The notes beneath the pieces were generated by a model. That model worked only from the letters and a program-made list of their open reading frames with translations, searched no databases and was not told the DNA's origin. DNA of 64,000 bases from Diadema setosum (Eukaryota > Echinodermata > Echinoidea > Diadematoida > Diadematidae), in contig CM067062.1 of NCBI GenBank assembly GCA_033980235.1, positions 1,579,709 to 1,643,708 of the forward strand. The letters run 5' to 3'. Of the stretch, positions 23,191 to 34,276 are shown piece by piece (position 1 is the first letter of the stretch; every line of letters begins with the position of its first letter). The position numbers were made by a program, and so were the translations under genes.

Positions 23191-24120
23191 CGCTGTCTGC
23201 AGTTCAGCAATCAAACAGAAAAAGCATGCACACGAGGGTGTAGATAGGGGCATATCCCCTCCCACACGAAGGTGATTTTGCGTTTTCAGACCTGAAATTC
23301 AGCGATCTGGTGCAAATTTTTGGTGCAATACTTTTTCATCGAAGTGTTAAAATCACGGAATTTAGCTCTTATTCGAATGTGCACCATCTGTGTGTATGTA
23401 TAAATACAGGGGAAGGGGGAAGGGGGATTCCCCCTCCCGCTCGCGGAGCTTTTGCGTTTTTAGAATTGAAATAAAGCGTCTAAACAGTCTACTTCTATGC
23501 ATGGCGGAAGGGGGGGGGGAGGGGCGGGCGATCAGGGAGAAGGCTTGGGCGAGTGTTATCTCCACCCTTCCCTTCCGATGGAGCTTTTGCCTGAAATTGA
23601 GATATCTCGTATACGCATATTTGATGGAATCAACATTTGGGAAATCACCAAAAAAAAAAAAAAAAAAAAAAAAACTGATGGGGGGGGGGGCTGAGGGAGG
23701 AAAGGGTAGATTAAAAGGGGAAAATCCCCTTATACATGAGGGAACCTTGAGTTTTCGGAATATAAGTGATAAGTCTTGTGCACTCAGAATTATTCATATT
23801 TTGTGTCTGTGCGTAAATCTAAAAAGCTAGGGAAAGAGGCACAGAGGGGGAGGGTTTGGGAGGGGTATCCCCCTCCCAAGCACGAGAGATTTTGCATATT
23901 TTGAACTGAAATTTAACGATCTGGTGCACACTTTGAGTGAAATATTCAAAAAAAATATCTTATTTCATGAAAGGTTGCAAAGGAGACCCGCTTCATGTGC
24001 ATGCATACAGTATACACGCATTTTTTTTTTTCCGCCTCCCAAATCCCCGGTCCAAATCTTAGGAGGGGGCGACCGCCCCCATCGCCCCCCCCCCCCCCCC
24101 CCCCCTGGCTACGCCAGTGA
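23191..24120. repeat. Degenerate short relatives of the G-rich unit, with homopolymers
   Basis: Shorter units share the G block, facing C block and GGAGCTTTTGCGTTTT-type follow-on (near 23,240, 23,410, 23,520, 23,690 and 23,850). The region also has an A-tract (23,651-23,674), a G-tract (23,681-23,690) and a ~20-base C-tract (24,086-24,105) followed by TGGCTACGCCAGTGAG. Confidence 0.7.
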
Positions 24121-26200
24121 GTGAGTTGTTGAAACTCGGAAAGTCGACTTGCTTGGTTCAAGAAGACAAGATGACAAGTTGTTGAAACTCGTAAAGTCGA
24201 CTTGCTTTGGACAAGAAGTCAAGATGACAAGTTGTTGAAACTCGGCAAGTCGACTTGCTTGGGACAACAAGACAAGATGACAAGTTATTGAAACTCGGCA
24301 AGTCGACTCGTTTGGGGCAAGAAGTCAAGATGACAAGTTGTTGAAACTCGGAAAGTCGACTTGCTTTGGACAAGAAGTCAAGATGACAAGTTGTTGAAAC
24401 TCGGCAAGTCGACTTGCTTGGGACAACAAGACAAGATGACAGGTTATTGAAACTCGGCAAGTCGACTCGTTTGGGTCAAAAAGACATGAATACGAGTTGT
24501 TGAAACTCGGCAAGTCGACTTGTTTGGGACAAGAAGACATGGTAACGAGTTGTTGAAACTCGGCAAGTCGACTTGCTTGGGACAAGAAGTCAAGATGACA
24601 AGTTACTGAAACTCGGAAAGTCGACTTGCTTTGGACAAGAAGTCAAGATGACAAGTTATTGAAACTCGGCAAGTCGACTCGTTTGGGACGAAAAGACATG
24701 ATAGTGAGTTATTGAAACTCGGAAAGTCGACTTGCTTGGTTCAAGAAGACAAGAGGACAAGTTACTGAAACTCGGAAAGTCGACTTGCTTTGGACAAGAA
24801 GTCAAGATGACAAGTTATTGAAACTCGGCAAGTCGACTCGTTTGGGACGAAAAGACATGATAGTGAGTTGTTAAAACTCGGAAAGTCGACTTGCTTGGTT
24901 CAAGAAGACAAGAGTTGATGACAAGTTGTTGAAACTCGGAAAGTCGACTTGCTTTGGACAAGAAGTCAAGATGACAAGTTGTTGAAACTCGGCAAGTCGA
25001 CTTGTTTGAGACAAAAAGACATGATAACGAGTTGTTGAAACTCGACAAGTCGACTCGTTTGGGTCAAAAAGACATGAATACGAGTTGTTGAAACTCGGCA
25101 AGTCGACTTGTTTGGGACAAGAAGACATGGTAACGAGTTGTTGAAACTCGGCAAGTCGACTTGCTTGGGACAAGAAGTCAAGATGACAAGTTGTTGAAAC
25201 TCGGAAAGTCGACTCGTTTGGGACGAAAAGACATGATAGTGAGTTATTGAAACTCGGAAAGTCGACTTGCTTGGTTCAAGAAGACAAGAGGACAAGTTAC
25301 TGAAACTCGGAAAGTCGACTTGCTTTGGACAAGAAGTCAAGATGACAAGTTGTTGAAACTCGGCAAGTCAACTCGTTTGGGACGAAAAGACATGATAGTG
25401 AGTTGTTGAAACTCGGAAAGTCGACTTGCTTGGTTCAAGAAGACAAGAGTTGATGACAAGTTGTTGAAACTCGGAAAGTCGACTTGCTATGGACAAGAAG
25501 TCAAGATGACAAGTTGTTGAAACTCGGCAAGTCGACTTGCTTGGGACAACAAGACAAGATGACAAGTTATTGAAACTCGGCAAGTCGACTCGTTTGGGGC
25601 AAGAAGTCAAGATGACAAGTTGTTGAAACTCGGAAAGTCGACTTGCTTTGGACAAGAAGTCAAGATGACAAGTTGTTGAAACTCGGCAAGTCGACTTGCT
25701 TGGGACAACAAGACAAGATGACAAGTTATTGAAACTCGGCAAGTCGACTCGTTTGGGGCAAGAAGTCGAGATCACAAGTTGTTGAAACTCGACAAGTCGA
25801 CTTGCTTTGGACAAGAAGTCAAGATGACAAGTTATTGAAACTCGGCAAGTCGACTTGTTTGGGACACAAAGACATGATAACGAGTTGTTGAAACTCAGCA
25901 AGTCGACTAGTTTTGGACAAAAAGACATGAAAATGAGTTGTTGAAACTCGGGAAGTCGACTTATTTTGGAAAAGAAGACATGATAATGAGTTGTTGAAAC
26001 TCGGAATGTCGACTTGCTTGGGACAAGACGTCAAATGACAAGTTGTTGAAACTCGGCAAGTCGACTTGCTTTGGACAAGAAGACATGATGACGAGTTGTT
26101 GAAATTCGACAAGTCGACTTGTTTTGGACGAGAAGACAAAATGCCGAGTTGCCAAAACAGGACAAGTCGACTTGTTTTGGAAAAGAAGACAAATTGGTTA
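24121..26200. repeat. 53-bp satellite, about 39 copies
   Basis: The unit is GAGTTGTTGAAACTCGGCAA followed by GTCGACTTGCTTGGGACAAG and a short AAGTCAAGATGAC-type linker. GTCGAC occurs every 53 bases (24143, 24196, 24249, 24302 and so on). The GTTGTTGAAACTCG and AAGTCGACTT parts are partly self-complementary. Variant linkers alternate in higher-order blocks. Because 53 is not a multiple of three and the unit lacks minus-strand stops in all frames, long minus-strand open frames appear here; they are not genes. Confidence 0.95.
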
Positions 26201-26219
26201 GTTAGTGGAACAAAAAAAG

Positions 26220-26665
26220 TCGACGGGGGGGGGGGGGGGGAGTGGGGGGGGATGATCGGCGATAGTCACCATTACCACGGTTACAAGCCAATAACCGGAC
26301 CGGCGCATCCTTTTGTTTTTTGTTTTTGTTTTTTGGAGGGGGAGAAGCTTGGTGACCCCCCCCCCCCCCCCCCCGACACACACACATACTTTACAGGGAG
26401 CGAATGTCCCATTCTTTTGCATGAATTATAAAGTGGGAGGGAAGTGGCAGCAAAAATATGAAGTCTTTTTGTTCTTGTTTTTGTTTGTTTGTTTTTGCTT
26501 GTCAGTATGAAGACTTTTTTGTTGTTGTTTCTCTTGTCTTTTGATTTCCTTTCTTCTTCCCTGAAAGGTAATTTTGACCCCCCCCCCCCCCCCCAACCTT
26601 TCAAAAATGTGGCGCGGCCCTGAATAGTGCCCAAATAAATTCCATAAAATGGTAACATTTTTTAA
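26220..26665. mobile_element. Dispersed G/C-tract repeat, copy 1
   Basis: Contains a G-tract, GATGATCGGCGATAGTCACC, ATAACCGGACCGGCGCA, an ACACACAC run, TTTACAGGGA, AAATGTCCCA-type sequence, a T-rich TTGTTTTTGCTTGTCAGT part, and GGCGCGGCCCTGAATAGTGC near its end. The same order occurs at 30,583-30,985. The body is short and non-coding and probably a non-autonomous element; termini were not defined. Confidence 0.7.
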
Positions 26666-26884
26666 GGTAATAAAATTATGTACAGACCATCCCCCCCCCC
26701 CCCGCCTCCATATACAGGGGGAATTCACGCCCATGGCTGTTATGCTTAATCATTCTTTGCCTTCTTCTCTGTTGGGTTTTTCGAATTCGCTATTGTGTAA
26801 TATTCAAAAAAAAAAATGTCACAAAAACTTATTAGTACATCATTCGGTTCATGCCCTTTTCCCCGTATACCTTCTCTATTACTG

Positions 26885-27154
26885 TCATCTATAAAATGTT
26901 GAAATCCAAACTTAAGACGTATCTGTTCCCCTCACAATGAGGAGTATAACTGCAATTTGTAACGTTCGGAACGATTGCAATCTTTATCTGGTATGTGATT
27001 GTTTGTTGCTTGTCATTTTCTTCTGTGTTTTCTTGTTTGAACATGTATGATATCTAAATTCATTTTTATTTCTTGAAAAGCCATCGAAAAAAGTAGACCT
27101 GTGCCCTGTGCAGGTATAGGCACCATTATTAGTATTTCTTTCTTTCTTTCTTTC

Positions 27155-27202
<48 letters not shown>
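26885..27202 (+). mobile_element. 5'-truncated LINE 3' end with TTTC/ATT tail
   Basis: Encodes a short KMLKSKLKTYLF-like peptide near 26,895-26,935, resembling the C-terminal end of CR1/L2-type ORF2 proteins. This is followed by a ~200-bp UTR and a compound (TTTC)n(ATT)n tail at 27,137-27,202. The assignment rests on that short peptide and the tail. Confidence 0.45.
27137..27202. repeat. (TTTC)n(ATT)n compound microsatellite
   Basis: About five TTTC units followed by about 15 ATT units. Confidence 0.95.
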
Positions 27203-27216
<14 letters not shown>

Positions 27217-27756
27217 TAATATCATCATTATTCACATTATCATCATTATCATATGTGAAGCAAGCAAGCTTTTCACGATTACATTCCTAGACAGAATGCA
27301 GAAATGGGGATCTCTTTATGAGCGTTAGCCTTGGATGACCAGCACGACCGCAAAGTAAGCAAGCAAACAAGCAAGTAAGCAAAGGGACAAGACAAAAAAA
27401 AAAAAAAAAAAAAAACAGATGGTTAATGTATTATCGGCTCTGATGTGGCTCGGGAATACCGAGATCATTACAAAGAAACGAATAATTAATCACTGTGATT
27501 TCGAAGACTTCGTTGATACCCGTTATTTTTCGCTGTTCACAGAATATGAGTTTTTCCGACTGAAATAACAAACGATGTTAGAAAATTTAAATGGGAGTGG
27601 TAATTTTCTTGAGGCAAATTAATTGGAGGAGAGGTGATTGTTTGTGGCCTAATTTTAGAAAAGTGCAATTTTAAATGGAAATAATGTTCTATGTTACCTA
27701 TAATGTAGTGGTTACTGCAAAATGATGCAGCAGGGCAATACTGAAATGAATGCTAT
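27203..27756. other. Gene-free stretch
   Basis: AT-rich, with CAAGCAAGCAAG-type short repeats (27,350-27,385) and an A-tract (27,395-27,415). Nothing else supported. Confidence 0.5.
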
Positions 27757-28600
27757 AGTCTGGCAGCCGAGGGGGCTAAGTACTTTTTCTCTGATATACA
27801 TATTTTTTCTTTGTTGATTATTCATCTTTGGGATCTCTACAATGATATTCAGGTGGGTGTGGAGCTCTCACCCTTGGGCAATTTTAATTATTCAAAGTGG
27901 CGTCCAAAATGGCCGTCATGAAGCCTAAAAGTCAGAAAAATGTCATTAAACACTAGTACTTCAATTAGAACACTTATCTAAACGGCCAGTAATATTAGTA
28001 TAATGTCTTTAGTCGAACAAAATCTGGTTGCCATGGTAACCATCAAATAATTGGAACAAACCTCAAAAAAGTTAACAAAGTATGCAAAATACACAAAAAT
28101 GCCTGTTATTTGTGCGAAGTGCACGAAATATCAATTGCCTGCATACCTCTTACAAAGAAAGTCTTAATGAAGTTACCATTAATCTAGCCTTAATTTATAT
28201 TTATAGTTACCATAGCAACCTAAACTTGAATTTAATTGTGAATAAACGCCGAAGGACTGAATTGCAGTATAGCAATGATGTGAAAATGTGAAATACCATA
28301 GTTCAGGTCTTTACTCCACATATGGCTATAATGGTTACACATACCGGTACCTCCCTCTGTTATAATTATGAAGTTGATATGTCCTGGTTGCCATGGTATT
28401 TGCTCAATGTCACTTTCAAGGACAGTCCCATATTTTAAACATGCATACATATACATTGCAACAAAATTGCTTGACACTATTAAAATTAGATGGCAAGAGA
28501 CTAATATTATCTTTGTGTAATATTGGATGGATAAACCGACTGTTAGCGGGGATGTGCATGGTTTCATTTGTTTCCAAGTTGTAATACAAAAATAAAATCA
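27757..28600 (+). repeat. Dispersed repeat with X-box-like palindromes, copy 1
   Basis: CTGGCAGCCGAGGGGGCTAA, TTATTCATCTTTGGGATCT, GTGGAGCTCTCACCCTT and TTCAAAGTGGCGTCCAAAAT recur in the same order on the minus strand at 41,180-41,385. Further on, GTTGCCATGGTAAC (28027-28040), GTTACCATAGCAAC (28206-28219) and GTTGCCATGGTATT (28387-28400) occur. A GTATCCATGGCAAC match lies in the corresponding part of the other copy (40909-40922). Extent beyond 28,050 is judged from scattered matches only. Confidence 0.6.
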
Positions 28601-29500
28601 TACAATGTGAAACATTTTCATGGTTTTGTCAAATTATTGGAACATACATTGCAATATTACAGCCTGCATAAATGTCCTAAAAATCGTTCATTAAGTGTTA
28701 TGTGAAAACAACATTTCAAAAATGAGACTTCCTATGTGGTACAAGGTGAAGGCTATAATGAAATAACTTTCACATTCATGACATTGACATCAATACATAC
28801 ATTGTTCGTAATAAACTACAGTCCTGGAGAATGAAATAATCCAGTTTGTTTCATGATTTCCTGTTAATTATCTCACTATACTTACCTGTAGTTTTTTTTC
28901 ATGAGTCATGCATATTAATTTAACTGAAGTTGATATTATACAAGTGTAGAAGGCAAAAACACTCTGAAAAAGAAAATATGTGTTTGTTATAATTTTCTGT
29001 AAAAAAAACACACAACATATTACGACTTACTTTTCTTGTTTCATTTCTGTAGTACATGTAGGTTTCTCATTTTGGTCATGTAAGTTTTTTTTTAAGATTC
29101 AGGTTCCAGTTCTGACGAGTAGCTTATTTTTACTTTGCGTCATTATGCGAGGGACTATAGTATCTAAGACATAGGGAGGGGATGAGTAAACTTAAAGAAT
29201 CTTAAATATCGTACTTGATTCTCACTCTGTTCTTCCTTACCACTCTCTCTGTTCCCTTCTCTACCGTCTCCACTATAGTACAACTTCAACTTCCGACCCA
29301 TTACTACCCCCGCTCTTCACTTTTGCCCTCCTTACTATCCCCATATGTCGCTTCTCTCTTCAATTCTCCTCTTTCTAGTCTCTTCTGCCAAGCAACGATG
29401 CGGTTAAGGACTACATACAAACGGTGTCACCGCAAACCTTTCTCCCTCAAACTTGAAGTTCCATTGCAAAATATCATTACGCAAAACTTTACTTTTCACT
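28601..29500. other. Gene-free stretch
   Basis: AT-rich. A C-rich part at 29,215-29,400 has an open frame without recognisable domains. Confidence 0.5.
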
Positions 29501-29787
29501 GTAATACACAGAGCCGACGCAAACAAGGAGTGAGGACTCGCCTCACCTTTTTTTGTTTTTTGTTTGTTTGTTTGTTTGTTTGTTTGTTTTTTTTTTGGGG
29601 GGGCATAATACATACGAATATATAGGGTCTTACCACCAGGATCCCTTCACTTTTTTATACTTAATAGGCACAAGAAAAGTGGGATAGGCCCCCTCACCTT
29701 TTTTTTTTTTTCTTGTCAGCTGATTCAGCCTATTTACCCTGGAAGTAATATCAGAAAATAATAGTTAAGCCCTCTTCTCCCCCCCCC

Positions 29788-29824
<37 letters not shown>

Positions 29825-29905
29825 TGTCAGTAAAACCCAGAAGTGGCACCAGAAATATAAACTGGGCCGCCTCACTTTTAAAAAACATAGCGCCAGCCCT
29901 GATAT
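29501..29905. repeat. Degenerate repeat with T-, G- and C-homopolymers
   Basis: Three related segments each read CCTCACC/CCTC followed by a long T-tract and CTTGTCAG, near 29,540-29,600, 29,690-29,720 and 29,770-29,830. The third T-tract is about 30 bases. The last segment ends in AGCGCCAGCCCTGA, resembling the 3' part of the repeats at 26.2 and 30.6 kb. Confidence 0.55.
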
Positions 29906-30580
29906 GAGTGGTTCTTATAAGGGATGTTTAAGAATAAAGTGCATTATGAGTGTTTGAACTTCTTAAATTTTCATATCTTTCTATGCTTGAATTTAGGATA
30001 AAATTTAGGATTTTGTTAAGCTAATATTTATTTCTGGCTACTGGCTACTTGTAAGCCGATTTTGTAAACTAATCTTTATGGTTTGACATCGTGGTTTAAC
30101 TCTAAAAACAAGTAGCACATGTCTTCTAAAGGTGGCCCAACTCATGGCTTAACTCTCCTTGCTCTGCAGAGTGTTGACATTTATTTTTCTAAAGAAAGTT
30201 CTTTTTTTTATTAGGCAATTTCCTAGAACAGTAGAAGAAATTTTCATAGTTACAAGACAGGTTTATAGTTGTTCTTCAATTTGGTAACAAACACTTGTTG
30301 TGAGCAAGAATTGATTATGAAACATATCCAAAAATGGAAAAAGTGGCTCAACTCTCCTATATCTCCTCTACTTGATATCATAGGATTTTCTTTAATGTAT
30401 ATAATTTTATGATGCTTCAAGACATCGTAGGAAATTATCTCTTCAGATGATACTCTCATGGTAACATGTATAACACCAAGGCAAATTCGGAAGGCAACGA
30501 TGTAGTCAGTTTCTTTTACAGATTGATAAGCTTCCTATATATATACAAGATACACCAACGGCGTAAATCCGTTCTGAGGA
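29906..30580. other. Gene-free stretch
   Basis: AT-rich with no recognisable gene or repeat. Confidence 0.5.
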
Positions 30581-30582
30581 GT

Positions 30583-30985
30583 GGGGGGGGGGGGGGGATG
30601 ATTGGCGATAGTCACCATCACCACGATTACAAGCCCATAACCGGACCGGCGCAGCCGTGGGGGGGGGGGGGGAGGTTTGCCCCCCCCCCCCCCCACTCAC
30701 ACACACACTTTACAGGGATCAAATGTCCCACTCTTTTCCATGCAAAGTGAGAGGGAAGTGGCAGCAAAAATATGACGAATTTTTGTTCTTGTTTTTGCTT
30801 GTTTGTTTTTTCTTGTCAGTCGACTTTCGGCGGAAAATCAGACCTTAAAAGTATGAAGACTTTTTTGTTGTTGTTTCTCTTGTCTTTTGATGTTCTTTCT
30901 TCTTGACTGACAGGCGATTTTGCCCCCCTCTCCCTTTCAAAAACGTAGCGCAGCCCTGAATAATGCCCAAATAAATTCAATAAAA
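30583..30985. mobile_element. Dispersed G/C-tract repeat, copy 2
   Basis: Same order of blocks as 26,220-26,665: G-tract, GATGATTGGCGATAGTCACC, ATAACCGGACCGGCGCAGCC, C-tract, ACACACAC, TTTACAGGGAT, TTGTTTTTGCTTG, GTAGCGCAGCCCTGAATAAT. Same orientation. The two copies differ by substitutions and by homopolymer length. Confidence 0.7.
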
Positions 30986-31119
30986 TGCTAATAAGGATAT
31001 CCATTTCTTGAATAACGTAGTAGATATTTTCCTGTAGCTATTACTTGTATTCTTCAATTTTCTTGATTTAAGTCAGTGAAGCAGTCATCACAGGGGCATC
31101 GTTCCGTTTTAATGATGGG

Positions 31120-31740
31120 GGTAGGGGAGGGATTTTGAGTTTGAATATCTGTGCGAGGGAGCGGAGCGGCCTGGGGGAGGGTGTGGGAGGGGGTATCCCC
31201 CTCCCACACAAGGAAAATTTGGCATTTTCAGACCTCAAATTCAGCGATCTGGTGCACACTTTTGGTGAAATTTGGGATTTTTTTTCCTATAAAAAGACAA
31301 GTAAGAAAAAGAAATATTCATAGATAACTGAATGACTACATCGTGGTATTTCAGCTCTTGCTCCGCCTGTGCACGTCACCTCCCTGGCCTGTGCGACATC
31401 ATTGTAAAGGCCTACTAAATAGTGGGGCCTATCACCGGTGTAGCCAGGATTTGATCTTAGGGGAAGCGGTTAGATGCGAGGGAGAGATGCGAGCGAGGGG
31501 GAGGATGTGGGAGGGGGGTTTCCCCCTCCCACAGTGAGAACTTTTTGCACATTGATGTTGTAAATGGTGCAATTTGATTCATTTTTTTGCGTGTTCTATC
31601 GACTTGAAACAGTACAACATGTTTAAGGTAGCAGTACATTTTATGCAAATTATTATTGAACAATTTTGCCTATAAAATGGAATCATTTAGAGAAACTTCT
31701 TGTCTTAATGCTTACAATGAAGATCATGAACGCGATCATG
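31120..31740. repeat. Two units of the G-rich ~275-bp family
   Basis: The first has a 27-base palindrome, TGTGGGAGGGGG (31,182-31,193), TAT, and its exact complement (31,197-31,208). The second, 31,480-31,740, matches the five-copy array near 22 kb over AGAACTTTTTGCAC, GGTGCAATTTGATTCAT and GTTTAAGGTAGCAGTA. It directly precedes the ~175-bp array. Confidence 0.8.
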
Positions 31741-32885
31741 AATTTTGACATTGTACAGTCCAAAAGCGGCCGTTTGTAGCTATATTTTCTTTTTCGAAAT
31801 TAAGGGGGGGGGGGGCGCACCGGGCGCATTTGCTGGCAATTTAATACTGGCAGCAACATCAGGAGAATGACATAACGATTAAATGCGAGCTCGCGAAGAG
31901 AGCGAGCTTGAAAATTTTGACATTTTACAGTCCAAAAACTGCCGTTTGTAGCTAAATTTTTTCGCTTTGAAAATTAAGGGGGGGGGGGGGGACACCGGGC
32001 GCAACTGCTGCCAATTACCCGGCACAGCAACATCAGGAGAATAGCATAGCCATTAAATGCGAGCGAGCAAAGCAAGCGAGCTTGAAAATTTTGACATTGT
32101 ACAGTCCCAAAACGGCAGTTGGTAGCTATATTTTTTCGCTTAGGAAATTAAGGGGGGTGGGGGCGCGCCGGGCGCAACTGCTGACAATTACTGGCAGCAA
32201 CATCAGGAGAATGACATAACGATTAAATGCGAGCGAGCTTGAAAATTTTGACATGTCACAGTTCAAAAACGGCCGTTTGTAGCTATATCTTTTTCGCTTT
32301 GAAAAATAAGGGGGGCGCACCGTGCGCAACTGCTGGTAATTACCCGGCAGCAACATCAGGAGAATGGCATGACGATTAAATGCGAGCGAGCGAAGCGAGC
32401 GAGCTTGAAAATGTTGACATTTTACAGTCCAAAAACTGCCGTTTGTAGCTGTACTTTTTTCGCTTAGGAAATTAAGGGGGGTGGGGGCGCACCAGGTGCA
32501 ACTGCTGGCAATTACCGGCAGCAACATCAGGAGAATGACACAACGATTAAATGCGAGCAGGGAGGTGTTTCTCTTCCCACCTCCCTGATGCGAGTGAGCT
32601 TGAAAATTTTGACATCTTACAGTCCAAAAACTGCCGTTTGTAGCTATATTTTTTTTTTTCGCTTTGAAAAATAAGGACGGGGGCGCACCGGGCGCAACTG
32701 CTGGCAATTACCCGGCAGCAACATCAGGAGAATGGCATGACGATTCAATGCGAGCGAGCGAGCTTGAAAATTTTGACATTGTACAGTCCAAAAACTGCCG
32801 TTTGTAGCTGTACCTTTTTCGCTTTGGAAATTAAGGGATGGGGGCGCACCGGGCGCAACTGCTGGCAATTACTGGCAGCAACAAA
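31741..32885. repeat. Array of ~150-200-bp units (cluster 1)
   Basis: Each unit has TTAAATGCGAGCGAGC (about 31,878, 32,055, 32,225, 32,375, 32,548 and a TTCAATG variant at 32,745), then TTGAAAATTTTGACATT, ACAGTCCAAAAACTGCCGTT, a G-tract and GGCGCAACTGCTGGCAATTA and CAGCAACATCAGGAGAAT. Open frames on the minus strand come from unit sequence alone. Confidence 0.9.
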
Positions 32886-33868
32886 TATCTCGTAAACACA
32901 TTTATGATGAAATCTGTTGAAATTTCAATCCCAGAAGTGTATACTATTTTTTAGGGGGGGGGGGATCCTCCGTTAACTGAAAGTATCTAGACATCTCCTC
33001 CCACCCAAGGAACATTTGCATTTCTTTAAACTGAAGTAACAGACCTTGTGCACACTTTTGATGAAACATTTTGAAATCTGTCAATCTAAAGTGTATTAAG
33101 TAGAAATGATTGAACGGGGAGGGTATGGGAGGGGTTTGGCCTATCCCCGTCTTACGCGAGGGAGATTTTGTATTTTCAGAATTGAAATTCAGCCATCTTT
33201 GGGTGAAATATTTAGACAGTCTTTTCTATCAAAAAAAAAGTAAGAACATTTCCACATCTCGGGAGTTACGAGGAGGAGCAAAATGATCTGTTTGTCCCCA
33301 ATACTTTTATGGGGGAACCATCCCCCTCCCCCTCCATCGACGCCTCTGCATAATTATGAGGGAGCTTTTGTAAGTGAAAGATCTGCTGCACACTCTTTGA
33401 TAAATATAAGGAAATAAAACGTCAATCTCAAAAGTGTACAAAGTCTATGGAAAGGGACCCAGTAGCTTTTGCATATTTATGATTGCAATTCAGCGATCCG
33501 GTGCATAATTCTGGCGGTAGTTGTCCAATTTTCCATAAAGAAAGTTCGAGGTTTGTCCTGATCTCGGGAATTGCTTGGGGGACAAAATGATTTGTCTCCC
33601 CCAACTTTATCCACAGCACACGATTGAACTGTTAAAGCGCTCGGTTTCGCGCGCTTGCGCTTTTTTTTTTCCGGGGGGGGGGGGATATAATCACCGATAA
33701 TGGTACTTGGCAGAATAACGAAGAACGGTTTCCACAGAAGTCGAGTTGTAGTGGCAAGGTATAGTGACAGCTCTTCATGTAACCCGGGATAACTTGTGAC
33801 ATGCGACAACTAACACACTAGTTTTCCTCTGATCAAAACACTATTGAGAACAAATTGCTGGATAAAGG

Positions 33869-33870
<2 letters not shown>
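32886..33870. other. Gene-free stretch with further degenerate G-rich units
   Basis: Shows single degenerate copies of the G-block/C-block motif near 33,120 and 33,310 and a G-tract at 33,675-33,684. No gene seen. Confidence 0.5.

Positions 33871-33920
<50 letters not shown>
33871..33920. repeat. (TA)n microsatellite, left of tRNA
   Basis: About 25 TA dinucleotides. Confidence 0.95.
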
Positions 33921-33922
<2 letters not shown>

Positions 33923-34065
33923 CTCATAAGAACATCCAGCTGAGGCACGCGGCTGGTTATTATTCATAACTCTCTGCCCCAAAAAGGAACGTGTGCATAA
34001 AGTCAAAGAGTTGAAGGGTTGGTCCGTCGGGTATTCGAGCTTGGGTCTGCCTGAACCACCATGAC

Positions 34066-34137
34066 GTCTCCGTGGCCGAGCGGTTAAGGCGTTGGCGTTC
34101 CATGCCAAAGACCCGGGTTCGAGTCCCGGCGGAGACC
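34066..34137 (+). tRNA. tRNA gene, anticodon TCC (Gly-like by anticodon)
   Basis: The acceptor arms GTCTCCG (34066-34072) and CGGAGAC (34130-34136) pair fully. The D-arm TGGCCGAGCGGTTAAGGC holds the A box. The anticodon stem TTGGC/GCCAA encloses loop GTTCCAT (34097-34103) with anticodon TCC at 34099-34101. The variable loop is short. The T-arm CCGGG-TTCGAGT-CCCGG holds the B box. A T5 Pol III terminator follows at 34140-34144. All stems pair, so it looks functional. Oddities: the D-arm resembles Leu/Ser tRNAs although there is no long variable arm, and the discriminator base would be C instead of the A usual for eukaryotic tRNA-Gly. The isotype is therefore uncertain. Confidence 0.85.
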
Positions 34138-34232
34138 AATTTTTCAACTCTTGTGCTTTTCCGAAAAGGAGAAACAGTAAGAGGAATAATAATGTCAAAG
34201 CTACGCACCGATTTTCTCCTTCCTTTCTCATA

Positions 34233-34237
<5 letters not shown>

Positions 34238-34274
<37 letters not shown>
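34238..34274. repeat. (TA)n microsatellite, right of tRNA
   Basis: About 18 TA dinucleotides. With the left tract it brackets the tRNA gene. Confidence 0.95.

Positions 34275-34276
<2 letters not shown>

Noticed and set aside
24158..26155. Many 60-186-aa minus-strand frames with repeated PSFNNLSSCL motifs
   Set aside because: They come from a 53-bp satellite read in rotating frames. No start context, no complexity and no domain.
24121..26200. CRISPR array
   Set aside because: The 53-bp units have no unique spacers and the genome is eukaryotic.
32126..32868. 193-aa minus-strand frame with repeated NGSFWTVKCQ and LLMLLPVI segments
   Set aside because: It follows the ~170-bp repeat units exactly, and the same peptides appear in the 58-kb cluster. 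No evidence of a protein-coding gene.
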